DNA of 18,242 nt, from contig SYFN01000160.1 in assembly GCA_005800405.1 (NCBI GenBank), positions 1 to 18,242 of the forward strand, in the 5' to 3' direction. Shown here piece by piece: positions 6,763-14,328 of this stretch. The notes beneath the pieces were generated by a model. The model saw only the letters and a program-made list of their open reading frames with translations. It made no database searches and had not been told where the DNA came from. The position numbers and the translations under genes were made by a program. The stretch's first letter is position 1; the number at the start of each line of letters is the position of its first letter. This DNA comes from Burkholderiales bacterium (GTDB taxonomy: Bacteria > Pseudomonadota > Gammaproteobacteria > Burkholderiales > Burkholderiaceae_D).

Positions 6763-8367
6763 ATGCAGGCAGATATCAGCGTTACTCCAGTCCCGAGCAC
6801 ATTCCGCCGGAAAATGTACAGTGCCTTGCTGGACGAGACCTCCGATACCGGGGCGCGGGGCGCGATCAATCGTTTAATTTTTTTGTTAATTCTGCTGAAC
6901 TTGCTGGCTTTGTTGCTGGAGTCAGCGCCCGAGATTGAGGCTGAGTATCGTCAGCTATTTCAATGGTTTGACCTTTTCTCTGTTGCGATCTTCTCGGTGG
7001 AGTATCTGTTGCGCCTGTATCTGGCACCGGAGGATCCCGATTTCGCCCGCGCGTCGATGCCGCGGTTGCAGTATGCAACCAGCTTCATGGGGATTATCGA
7101 TCTGCTGGCCATACTGCCATTCTTCCTCGGCTTGTTCTTCATTCTCGATTCCCGCCTGCTGCGGGTCTTGCGTCTGCTGCGCATCCTTAAAATCACACAA
7201 GTGGTACGCGAAGGCCTGCGCGAGTTCAGAGAGCTCAATCGAGGACGCAAACTGCGTCAACGGGTACACGCGCTGCTGTTCCCCAGTGAATACGGTGGTC
7301 GGCTCAATGAGGTTACCGAAGTCTTTCTCATTTTCTGGATTGTGCTGTCGGTGTTGTCGATTGTGCTGGAATCAGTCGAGAGCATACGCGTGCATTTCGG
7401 CGCGCATTTCGCGTGGCTGGACGCCGCATCGTTCATTGTTTTTGCGACTGAATACGCGCTGCGCATTTATGCTTATCCCGAGCAAGATCGTGCCAGCAGC
7501 GCGCTAATGCAGCGCTTCCGCTTTGTCAAATCACCCTCCGGTCTGCTAGATCTGGTTGCCATTCTGCCCTTCATGCTGGAGCTGGTGCTGGGCGGCACAC
7601 TCGATCTGCGCTTCCTGCGAATCATCCGCATGGTACGTCTGCTGAAGCTCGGTCGCTATTCCTCGGCCAGCGACACCATGTTCGCCGTGATCCGTAAAGA
7701 GACGCCGGTGTTGCTGGCGGCGCTGTTCATGATCGCTTTGCTGGTGTTCATGATGGCGGCATTTGGTTATTTGCTGGAACGTGATGCGCAACCGGATAAA
7801 TTCGAAAACATTCCGCAGTCGATTTACTGGGCGGTGATTACGCTGGCCTCAGTCGGCTATGGCGACATATCACCGGTCACGTCCGGCGGACGATTGATTA
7901 CCGTCGTGCTGGCCTTGGTGGGCATTGGCCTCTTCGCAATCCCGGCGGCGATCATGGCCTCGGGCTTTACCGATCAGTTGCGCCTGAATCGCGAAAAGCT
8001 CAAGCAGGATTTGCTGGCAGAGGCGCGTGCCAGTGTCTTTGACGAAGCCGCGTGTGAAGCCTTTATCCACAATGCGAAGCATCATCATCTGACGGTCGCC
8101 GAAATAAATCAGCTGATCGATGAAATAGAAAAGGGCGACGACAGTATTGAAACCACTCGCGGTGAATTCGAATCGCTGGCGCTGGCTGCTAAAAATCCCG
8201 AATTCGCACTCGCGCAGTACCACACGCTGGTGTCCCGGCTGCGTGAACTCTCAGCGGTGGCAGATGGTGCTTATATCCGTGAGCACCTTGACAAGCCGGG
8301 GCGAGCCACTGATCTGGATCGCGCGATATGGCAACAGATCGACCGTTCACGTTCAGACAAAGGATAG
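6763..8367 (+). CDS. Ion channel with two voltage-sensor domains and one canonical K+ pore
   Basis: A 534-residue membrane protein with an unusual layout. A first voltage-sensor domain (S1 36-54, S2 68-88, S3 107-127, S4 130-147 with R131, R134, R137, R140) has no pore of its own. A second one follows (S1 184-206, S2 219-238, S3 258-277, S4 281-297 with R283, R286, R289, R292), then S5 (312-338), pore helix and filter T360-L-A-S-V-G-Y-G-D368, and S6 (376-404). The filter is that of a K+ channel. The linker after the first S4 (148-180) is basic. The cytoplasmic C-terminus (405-534) is helical and charged, with no RCK or cyclic-nucleotide domain I recognise. Standard Kv-type proteins have one sensor per subunit. 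There is no evident Shine-Dalgarno sequence. The oxidoreductase starts 59 bases after the stop. Confidence 0.9.
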   Translation: MQADISVTPVPSTFRRKMYSALLDETSDTGARGAINRLIFLLILLNLLALLLESAPEIEAEYRQLFQWFDLFSVAIFSVEYLLRLYLAPEDPDFARASMPRLQYATSFMGIIDLLAILPFFLGLFFILDSRLLRVLRLLRILKITQVVREGLREFRELNRGRKLRQRVHALLFPSEYGGRLNEVTEVFLIFWIVLSVLSIVLESVESIRVHFGAHFAWLDAASFIVFATEYALRIYAYPEQDRASSALMQRFRFVKSPSGLLDLVAILPFMLELVLGGTLDLRFLRIIRMVRLLKLGRYSSASDTMFAVIRKETPVLLAALFMIALLVFMMAAFGYLLERDAQPDKFENIPQSIYWAVITLASVGYGDISPVTSGGRLITVVLALVGIGLFAIPAAIMASGFTDQLRLNREKLKQDLLAEARASVFDEAACEAFIHNAKHHHLTVAEINQLIDEIEKGDDSIETTRGEFESLALAAKNPEFALAQYHTLVSRLRELSAVADGAYIREHLDKPGRATDLDRAIWQQIDRSRSDKG

Positions 8368-8426
8368 TTGGAGGGGGTTGGTCATCTGATTTTTAATGTA
8401 AGTCATTGCAAGCGAGAAGTGAACCT

Positions 8427-9908
8427 ATGAAAAAATTCGACTTGTGTGTCATAGGCGGTGGCCCTTCCGGATTTGCCGCCACGATGCGGGGCCTGGACTT
8501 TGGGAAGACAGTCGCGCTCATTGAAAAAAACAAAGTGGGAGGTGCCGGTATTTTCAATGGCGCGCTGTCCTCGAAAACCTTGTGGGAACTGTCGGAGAGC
8601 TACAAAAATACCCGTCATACGGGTTACGGCTATACCGTGCATGATTGCGAGCTCAGCTACGCCGCCGTGATCAACGAAATGCATCGCGCCGTTGGTGACA
8701 AGTATACCCAATTGCGCGAGCAGATCAATTACTTCAAGCGCAAAGCATTGCTGACCGAATTTCAGGGCCACGGCAAGCTGCTCAATACCAACGAGATCGA
8801 AATCACGCTCGCCGATGGCAGTACTGAGATCATCTGGGCGGAAAATATCATACTGGCCATCGGCAGCCGGCCGCGCTATCTGCCGAATATTCCGATTGAT
8901 GAAAAAATCATTCTGACCAGCGATGGCATCGCCTCACTACCTGAATTCCCCAAGAGTATTGTGATCCTGGGTGCGGGCGTGATTGGCTGTGAGTTTGCGA
9001 CCATTTTCTCCAACTATGGGCGTACCAAGGTCTTCCTGATTGACAAGGAGGATCGCATCCTGCCTTTTGAAGATGAGGATATTTCGGCTGCGCTGGCCAG
9101 TAACCTTGAAAAAAAAGGTGTGGTCATTCACCGTGGCTCATCGCTGGAGTCGATGAACATCGTCGATGGCAAGGTCGAGTATGTACTGAACTACAAAGAT
9201 GGTCGTCACGAAACCTACACCGTCGACAATGCCTTGATATCGGTAGGCCGGGTAGCCAACACCGACAATCTCGGACTCGAGGCAGCTGGTGTGCAGCTCA
9301 ATGATCGCGGCTACTGCGTGGATAGTGGAACGCAAACTACGGTGCCGAATATTTATGCGGTCGGCGATTTCACTGCGGATATCTCGCTGGTCAACGTCGG
9401 TGAATTGGAAGGTCGTTACGCAGTCGAACGCATCTTCGGTAACCCACCGCGTGATCTGATGTACGAAAACATCTCCACCATCATGTTTCTGAATCCCGAA
9501 GTCGCGGCGGTCGGCTTGAACGAGACACAGGCCAAGAAGCGCAAGATTCCCTACCGGATGGCGATGATGGATTATCGCTATATCAATCGCGCGATTGCGA
9601 TGGGCAAGACGGGTGGCTTCTTCAAGATTCTGGTGTCGGATGACGATGAGATGAAAATCCTCGGCATGCGCGTCATGGGCAATCATGCCTCGAGCACCAG
9701 TCAGGCGATCGCCTTGATGATCGCGCTTGACGCGGGCATCGATCAGCTCGCTGAACTGATTTTCCCGCACCCCTCAGTACCTGAGGGCATACAGGAATGC
9801 GCGCGTATGTTGCGGGGCAAATCCATCGTGAAACCCGAGGTGTTTAATCTGGATCTGCGCTGCTATCGGGTGGATGCAGAGGGGCGTGTGGAGAATCTTT
9901 ATCACTGA
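8427..9908 (+). CDS. FAD/NAD(P)-dependent oxidoreductase of the pyridine nucleotide-disulfide family lacking the redox cysteines
   Basis: A 493-residue flavoprotein with the fold of lipoamide dehydrogenase and soluble transhydrogenase. It shows the FAD motif GGGPSG (10-15), the NAD(P) motif GAGVIG (182-187), the second FAD motif IYAVGD (309-314), and a C-terminal dimerisation domain with HPSVPE (448-453). Where disulfide reductases have GGTCLNVGCIPSK, this protein has GGAGIFNGALSSK (38-50), so both cysteines are replaced (Gly and Ala). It cannot use a disulfide relay and may instead be a transhydrogenase-like or diaphorase-type enzyme; the acceptor is unknown. The start ATG at 8427 follows GAGAAG. 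A TTG at 8406 would add seven residues without support. It probably shares a transcript with the tandem channel upstream. Confidence 0.88.
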   Translation: MKKFDLCVIGGGPSGFAATMRGLDFGKTVALIEKNKVGGAGIFNGALSSKTLWELSESYKNTRHTGYGYTVHDCELSYAAVINEMHRAVGDKYTQLREQINYFKRKALLTEFQGHGKLLNTNEIEITLADGSTEIIWAENIILAIGSRPRYLPNIPIDEKIILTSDGIASLPEFPKSIVILGAGVIGCEFATIFSNYGRTKVFLIDKEDRILPFEDEDISAALASNLEKKGVVIHRGSSLESMNIVDGKVEYVLNYKDGRHETYTVDNALISVGRVANTDNLGLEAAGVQLNDRGYCVDSGTQTTVPNIYAVGDFTADISLVNVGELEGRYAVERIFGNPPRDLMYENISTIMFLNPEVAAVGLNETQAKKRKIPYRMAMMDYRYINRAIAMGKTGGFFKILVSDDDEMKILGMRVMGNHASSTSQAIALMIALDAGIDQLAELIFPHPSVPEGIQECARMLRGKSIVKPEVFNLDLRCYRVDAEGRVENLYH

Positions 9909-9921
9909 CAAACTCCTGCCG

Positions 9922-10350
9922 TCATCCCGAAATATAACTCTGCAACTGCTCAATCAGTTGCTTCTGCTCTGCGATCATCACCAGCAGTACGTCACCGATG
10001 GAGACCATGCCGAGTAGCTGGCTGTCTTTCATCACGGGCAGATGTCGGATGCGCTTGTCGGTCATGATCTGCATGCACTCATCCATTTTCTGATCGGGAC
10101 TGATGGTGATGAACTCCGCTGTCATGATGTCGCGCACCCGGGTTTCCTGTGTCAGTCGCCCTTTGAGCTCCACGCGTCGCGCATAGTCCCGCTCCGAGAA
10201 GATACCGACCATCGTCGTACCTTCCAGCACCACCAGTGCGCCGATATTGTTCGCCGCCAGGGCTTACAAGGCCTCCCAGACCGTTTGGTCGGGGTGTATC
10301 GAGCAGAGCGCTCGTGGCGAGCTGTGCAAAAAGGCTTCGATGGTCTGCAT
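9922..10350 (-). pseudogene. CBS-domain-pair protein interrupted by an in-frame TAA
   Basis: Reading from ATG at 10350, which has GGAGG six bases upstream, the frame gives MQTIEAFLHSSPRALCSIHP, continues to EAL at codon 28, then hits TAA at codon 29 (10266-10264). It then resumes in the same frame as ALAANNIGALVVLEG and runs to the stop at 9922. The reconstructed 142-codon product is a typical two-CBS protein, with GIFSERDYARR closing the first CBS repeat and RHLPV followed by GMVSIGDVL in the second. CBS pairs bind adenine nucleotides and often regulate transporters. A single base change from CAA (Gln), AAA (Lys) or GAA (Glu) would explain the stop. A downstream product could start at GTG 10233, but no ribosome binding site is seen there. 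Sequencing error is possible. Confidence 0.85.
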
Positions 10351-10390
10351 GGCATACCTCCAGTATCAGGGGGTGGGGGATTGGAATGGT

Positions 10391-10447
10391 CAGGGCGGGG
10401 TGGCCCGAGACCTCAATTTCCGCCCTGGCTGCCGGGCTGTCAAGCCC
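10391..10447. repeat. Two adjacent inverted repeats upstream of nhaD
   Basis: CAGGGCGG (10391-10398) and CCGCCCTG (10420-10427) form a perfect 8-base inverted repeat with a 21-base spacer. GGGCT (10434-10438) and AGCCC (10443-10447) form a second hairpin with a 4-base loop. They lie in the 200-base gap between the CBS gene (divergent) and nhaD. Neither is followed by a T-run, so they are not intrinsic terminators; a regulatory site is possible but not shown. Confidence 0.4.
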
Positions 10448-10550
10448 TGCCGCGCTGGAGATACACCGTAAGTATCTTGCGGCAGACCAACCAGAACCGT
10501 TCCAAGGCGTTTAAAATACCGTTGTTTTTCCATTAAGAAAATCCCCTCTC

Positions 10551-11837
10551 ATGAACACCCTACTCATCCTCATTTTCGTTGTCGCTTATGCGGCGATCGC
10601 TTTCGAGCATCCGATCAAAATCAATAAATCGGCCTCGGCTTTGCTCGGTGCCGGTCTGTTGTGGAGCATCTACGCAGTCATGACCGGCGATTCCGGCCAT
10701 GTGAACGAGCATTTGGGCGAGACACTGATTGGCACCGCGCAGATTGTGTTCTTTCTGATGGGGGCTATGACGATCGTGGAAGTCATTGATGCGCATGACG
10801 GTTTTGATGTCGTGACCGCGCGCATCCGTACCACCAGCCTGAGCTCGCTGATGTGGCTGGTATGTATCGCGACGTTCTTTCTCAGTGCCGTACTTGACAA
10901 CCTCACCACCGCCATTGTGATGGTGTCGCTGGTGAAAAAACTACTGGACTCTCGCGATGAGCGTCTTTTGTTTGCGGGCATGATCGTGATTGCTGCCAAC
11001 GCCGGTGGCGCCTGGTCGCCGATTGGTGATGTCACCACCACCATGCTGTGGATTGGCGGGCAGATCACGGCCTCGTCCATTATCGGCGCGCTGTTCTTTC
11101 CTGCCTTGGTTAACCTGCTCGTACCAGTCGCGATCATCAGTTACTCGCTGCGTGGAAAGCCTGTGGTCGAGCCGCGTCAGGATGCCAACCAACCCCAAGG
11201 CACAGGTACTTCAGAGCGTGAGCGCAACATCATGTTCTTTTTGGGCTTGGGGGTACTGATTGCGGTGCCTGCGTTCAAAACCATTACGTACCTGCCGCCG
11301 TTCATGGGCGTGCTGCTGGGTCTGGGTGTGCTGTGGCTGGTGGGCGATCTTTTACATGGCAACAAGACTGAGGAGGAGCGTGAGCACCTCAATCTGACCA
11401 GTGCGCTCAATCGCATCGACATGGCGTCGATTGTGTTTTTCATTGGCATTCTGCTGGCCGTGGCGACACTGGAGCACTCCGGCATCCTGCCGGCACTGGC
11501 CGGCTGGCTTGATACGACCGTCGGCAGACAAGATCTGATCGTGCTGTTGATTGGTATCGTCAGCGCCATCGTCGATAACGTGCCGTTGGTGGCGGCGGCG
11601 ATCGGCATGTACAGCCTTGATCAATACGGGCCGAACAGTTTCTTGTGGCAGTTTCTCGCCTATTGCGCGGGTACGGGTGGTTCGATTTTGATTATTGGTT
11701 CTGCCGCTGGTGTGGCTGCAATGGGGCTGGAGCGCATTGACTTTGTCTGGTACGTGAAAAAAATCAGTGGGCTGGCGATTGCCGGTTATTTTGCGGGTGC
11801 GCTGGCTTATATCATCCAGCTCACGCTTTTCGGCTGA
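10551..11837 (+). CDS. nhaD: Na+/H+ antiporter NhaD
   Basis: A 428-residue inner-membrane antiporter of the NhaD family (ion transporter superfamily), which exchanges internal Na+ or Li+ for external H+ and is common in halophilic and alkaliphilic proteobacteria. Recognisable motifs are LDNLTTAIVM (115-124) and ANAGGAWSPIGDVTTTML (149-166) in the first half, and VDNVPLVAAAIGM (341-353) and GTGGSILIIGSAAG (374-387) in the second, giving the inverted two-half arrangement of the superfamily. The N-terminus FEHPIKINKSASALL is also typical. The acidic loop around 272-279 lies between the halves. The length is near the family norm. It is 200 bases upstream of a CPA1 antiporter on the same strand. 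The start has no strong Shine-Dalgarno sequence. Confidence 0.93.
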   Translation: MNTLLILIFVVAYAAIAFEHPIKINKSASALLGAGLLWSIYAVMTGDSGHVNEHLGETLIGTAQIVFFLMGAMTIVEVIDAHDGFDVVTARIRTTSLSSLMWLVCIATFFLSAVLDNLTTAIVMVSLVKKLLDSRDERLLFAGMIVIAANAGGAWSPIGDVTTTMLWIGGQITASSIIGALFFPALVNLLVPVAIISYSLRGKPVVEPRQDANQPQGTGTSERERNIMFFLGLGVLIAVPAFKTITYLPPFMGVLLGLGVLWLVGDLLHGNKTEEEREHLNLTSALNRIDMASIVFFIGILLAVATLEHSGILPALAGWLDTTVGRQDLIVLLIGIVSAIVDNVPLVAAAIGMYSLDQYGPNSFLWQFLAYCAGTGGSILIIGSAAGVAAMGLERIDFVWYVKKISGLAIAGYFAGALAYIIQLTLFG

Positions 11838-11849
11838 TGCGGCGCTAAA

Positions 11850-11883
11850 CACATCCATGTGGTGCGGCGAGCCAACGCGGCTC
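11850..11883. repeat. Small dyads downstream of nhaD
   Basis: CACAT (11850-11854) and ATGTG (11857-11861) form a dyad with a 2-base centre, and GAGCC (11869-11873) with GGCTC (11879-11883) can form a hairpin with a 5-base loop. There is no T-run, so this is at best a weak transcript end. Nothing else is evident in the 200 bases between nhaD and the next gene apart from the shared element at 12005-12025. Confidence 0.3.
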
Positions 11884-12004
11884 AGCGCAGGAGTACTTGA
11901 ACAGAATGTGCCCAAGCAAACACACTCGCTGAATCGCAGCCGGGGCTTCATAAATTGAAGGCAAGTGGCGGGGAACGCGATATGCTTGCGGTGTTCGCCA
12001 CAAG

Positions 12005-12025
12005 GCGCATTAAAAAAATAACAAC
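12005..12025 (+). promoter_or_regulatory. 21-base element shared with the region upstream of the tandem channel (copy 2)
   Basis: It starts GCGCATTAAAAA and ends AATAACAAC, and matches 6723-6743 at 20 of 21 positions. It ends 12 bases before the ATG of the CPA1 antiporter, where a ribosome binding site would normally lie. No Shine-Dalgarno sequence is present there. It may overlap the promoter or act in the mRNA leader. Confidence 0.5.
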
Positions 12026-12037
12026 ACCGCAACGTCC

Positions 12038-13312
12038 ATGTTAGAAATCACCGCTACTTGTCTGGTGCTTACGGCACTGCTGGCCTACCTGAATTTCCGC
12101 TACATCCGCCTGCCGATCACCATCGGTGTGATGGTGACCGCCTTGCTCTTGTCGCTGGTGATTATCTTGCTCAATCTTGCAGGGGCAGATTTCGGCTTGC
12201 ACCGCAAGATGGAGACCATGCTGCGCACCATCGATTTTTCCAATGTGCTGATGCAAGGGATGCTGTCTTTCCTGCTCTTCGCGGGTGCCTTGCACATCGA
12301 TCTCTCCGAGTTGCGCGCCTATCGCTGGCAGGTACTGATACTAGCGTTTTTCTCGACGCTGTTGTCTACCTTTATCGTCGGTCTGGCGGCATGGTATGTG
12401 CTGCCCTTCATCGGCATTTCCATGCCGCTGCTCTATTGCCTGTTGTTCGGTGCGCTGATTTCACCAACCGATCCTATCGCGGTGATGGGTATTCTGAAGT
12501 CAGCGGGCATTCCCAAAAATCTGGAGCTCGTGATCTCGGGCGAGTCGCTCTTCAATGATGGTGTGGGTGTGGTGATTTTTTCCATCCTGATGAGCATGCT
12601 GCTCATCGGCGAAGCGCCGACTTTCCACGAAGGCCTGGGCTTGCTGATGCACGAAGCCGGTGGCGGCCTGCTTTATGGTCTGCTGATCGGTTACATCACC
12701 TTTCATCTGCTGCGTAGTATCGATAACTATCAGGTAGAGGTCATGATCACGCTCGCTGCCGTGATGGGTGGCTACGCGCTGGCGAGCAAACTGCATGTCT
12801 CGGGACCTTTGGCCATGGTGGTCGCCGGTCTGGTGGTCGGCAATCATGGGCGCGAGCTGGCGATGTCGGACACCACCCGGCTCTACGTGGACATGTTCTG
12901 GGAAATGATCGATGACATTCTCAATGCCGTCTTGTTTGTACTGATCGGCATGGAGGTCATGTTGATTGCCTTCTCCTGGAGCTTGTTTGCCGCTGGTCTG
13001 GCGATGGTCATCATGACGCTGATTGCACGTGCGCTGACCGTCTGGGTCCCCGTGCACTACCTGCCGGGCTATTTCAAGCTGCCCAGAGGTGCGGGCTTGG
13101 TGCTCACCTGGGGTGGTCTGCGCGGCGGTATTTCGGTGGCACTGGCGCTCTCCCTGCCATCGGGGAATGAGCGTGTTGTCATACTCTCGCTGACCTATTG
13201 CATCGTGGTTGTATCGATTCTGGTGCAGGGACTATCGGTCGGCAAGCTCGCCGAGCGGGTCACCGGGCCTGAAGAGGCGGGTGCAGAGACTTCGGGCGGC
13301 CAAGCCACCTGA
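12038..13312 (+). CDS. CPA1-family cation/H+ antiporter (NhaP type)
   Basis: A 424-residue inner-membrane antiporter of the monovalent cation:proton antiporter-1 family. Key motifs are FLLFAGALHIDL (78-89), GALISPTDPIAV (138-149), GESLFNDGVGVV (168-179) with the ion-binding Asn173-Asp174 pair of electroneutral CPA1 proteins, and TWGGLRGGISVALALSLP (357-374). The protein ends soon after the last membrane helix, so it lacks the long cytoplasmic tail of eukaryotic NHE or some bacterial NhaP2-type proteins. Na+/H+ or K+/H+ exchange are both possible; the sequence does not decide. It follows nhaD on the same strand and ends five bases before the convergent end of channel paralogue B. Its translation start lacks a Shine-Dalgarno sequence. 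Confidence 0.92.
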   Translation: MLEITATCLVLTALLAYLNFRYIRLPITIGVMVTALLLSLVIILLNLAGADFGLHRKMETMLRTIDFSNVLMQGMLSFLLFAGALHIDLSELRAYRWQVLILAFFSTLLSTFIVGLAAWYVLPFIGISMPLLYCLLFGALISPTDPIAVMGILKSAGIPKNLELVISGESLFNDGVGVVIFSILMSMLLIGEAPTFHEGLGLLMHEAGGGLLYGLLIGYITFHLLRSIDNYQVEVMITLAAVMGGYALASKLHVSGPLAMVVAGLVVGNHGRELAMSDTTRLYVDMFWEMIDDILNAVLFVLIGMEVMLIAFSWSLFAAGLAMVIMTLIARALTVWVPVHYLPGYFKLPRGAGLVLTWGGLRGGISVALALSLPSGNERVVILSLTYCIVVVSILVQGLSVGKLAERVTGPEEAGAETSGGQAT

Positions 13313-13317
13313 AGCGT

Positions 13318-14208
13318 TTATTTCTCTTCCTTGCGTATTTCTTCCATCATCGCTTCGACTTGCTGCTCCGTCAGTCGGTACTGACGACGCAGCCTATCCA
13401 GCGTGTCTTTTTCAGCGTCGGTGACGATACCGTCGGCCAGTGCGCGACGCAACTGCTGACCAAAGGCGGCTTTTTTGCGCGAGAGCTGATTGGAAAATGC
13501 GGACGCCACGATACCCGTCATGATCGCCGCCATACACACCCCAAGAAAGCCCGTGATCAAAGCGATGATATCACCGGCCAGTGTCAGCTCTTCCACGTTG
13601 CCATAGCCGGAGGTGATGGTGATCACTGCCCAGTAAATACAGTGGGGGATGGAGCCAAAATGCTCCGGTTGATTGTGACCTTCTGCAAAATACATCAGCG
13701 AGGCCGACACAATCGTTGCAATCAATAGCAAGAAGAGGGCGGAGGTAAATGCTTTTTTCTCTGAGGCGACGGCGTGAAACAGATCCTGCAATGCGGTGTT
13801 GTACTTCGAGAGTTTCAGGATACGCAGCAGACGCAACACGCGCAGCACACGCAAATCCAGATACGGGAACAAGAAGTGCAGATAGAAGGGCGCGGTTGCA
13901 ATGAAATCGATTAGCCCAAAGAAACTGAACACATATTCCTTGCGGCCTTTCCACGCGCCGCCTTGCTCGGGCGTGTAGCGTGCGCCATAGGACCAGGTTC
14001 TGAGTACGTATTCAGCCGAGAAGAACATCACGCTCCAGAATTCGAACTCAGGGAAAAAATCTTTGAAAGCTTCATGGATTTCATGCACCGAATCCAGAAC
14101 GACGGCGGCACAATTGGTCAGCACCACAATGGTGATCACCCATTCAAGAATTCGGCTGGTGCTGTCGTGCGAGGTCCCGTCTAGGATCTCCATGATGCGG
14201 CGTTTCAT
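13318..14208 (-). CDS. Voltage-sensor ion channel with non-canonical pore signature (paralogue B)
   Basis: A 296-residue channel clearly paralogous to that at 5525-6436 (shared WSYG, GGAW-GRKEY-FSF, IDF, SALFLLLI, AEGH-QPE). S1 is about 22-40, S2 55-74, S3 97-114, S4 118-133 (R120, R123, R126, R129, K132), S5 155-177, S6 208-238. The pore signature is T197-I-T-S-G-Y-G-N204, again one residue shorter than the canonical TxxSVGYGD. The C-terminus has LADGIVTDAE and a helix-loop-helix as in paralogue A. The start at 14208 has GAGGAA upstream; a GTG at 14262 would add 18 residues taken from the terminator region and is unlikely. It lies downstream of the DUF1538/PII operon but is separated from it by an intrinsic terminator. 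Confidence 0.88.
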   Translation of the reverse strand: MKRRIMEILDGTSHDSTSRILEWVITIVVLTNCAAVVLDSVHEIHEAFKDFFPEFEFWSVMFFSAEYVLRTWSYGARYTPEQGGAWKGRKEYVFSFFGLIDFIATAPFYLHFLFPYLDLRVLRVLRLLRILKLSKYNTALQDLFHAVASEKKAFTSALFLLLIATIVSASLMYFAEGHNQPEHFGSIPHCIYWAVITITSGYGNVEELTLAGDIIALITGFLGVCMAAIMTGIVASAFSNQLSRKKAAFGQQLRRALADGIVTDAEKDTLDRLRRQYRLTEQQVEAMMEEIRKEEK

Positions 14209-14254
14209 TACGCTTTTTCCTCTTGTACTTTTTTCATGCAAATGCTGAACCTCT

Positions 14255-14291
14255 AAAAACACAGGCCGGCCGATACAACCGGCCAGCCTGT
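14255..14291 (-). terminator. Intrinsic terminator after the coiled-coil gene
   Basis: On the plus strand ACAGGC (14261-14266), C, GGCCG (14268-14272), a 7-base loop, CGGCC (14280-14284), A, GCCTGT (14286-14291) form an 11-base-pair stem with one mismatch. Read on the minus strand, the stem is followed after one G by five T (14259 to 14255). This should end transcription from the DUF1538/PII operon before the channel gene, apart from read-through. Confidence 0.85.
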
Positions 14292-14328
14292 CTGCTGCTT
14301 TGTGTCGTCACCGGGACGGCAGCACACT

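Noticed and set aside
10152..10355. 67-residue minus-strand frame overlapping the CBS gene
   Set aside because: It is the out-of-frame reading of the broken CBS gene, and its ATG is too close to the ribosome binding site.
14209..14262. GTG start extending channel paralogue B by 18 residues
   Set aside because: It would place the N-terminus in terminator sequence; the ATG at 14208 aligns with the start of paralogue A and has GAGGAA upstream.
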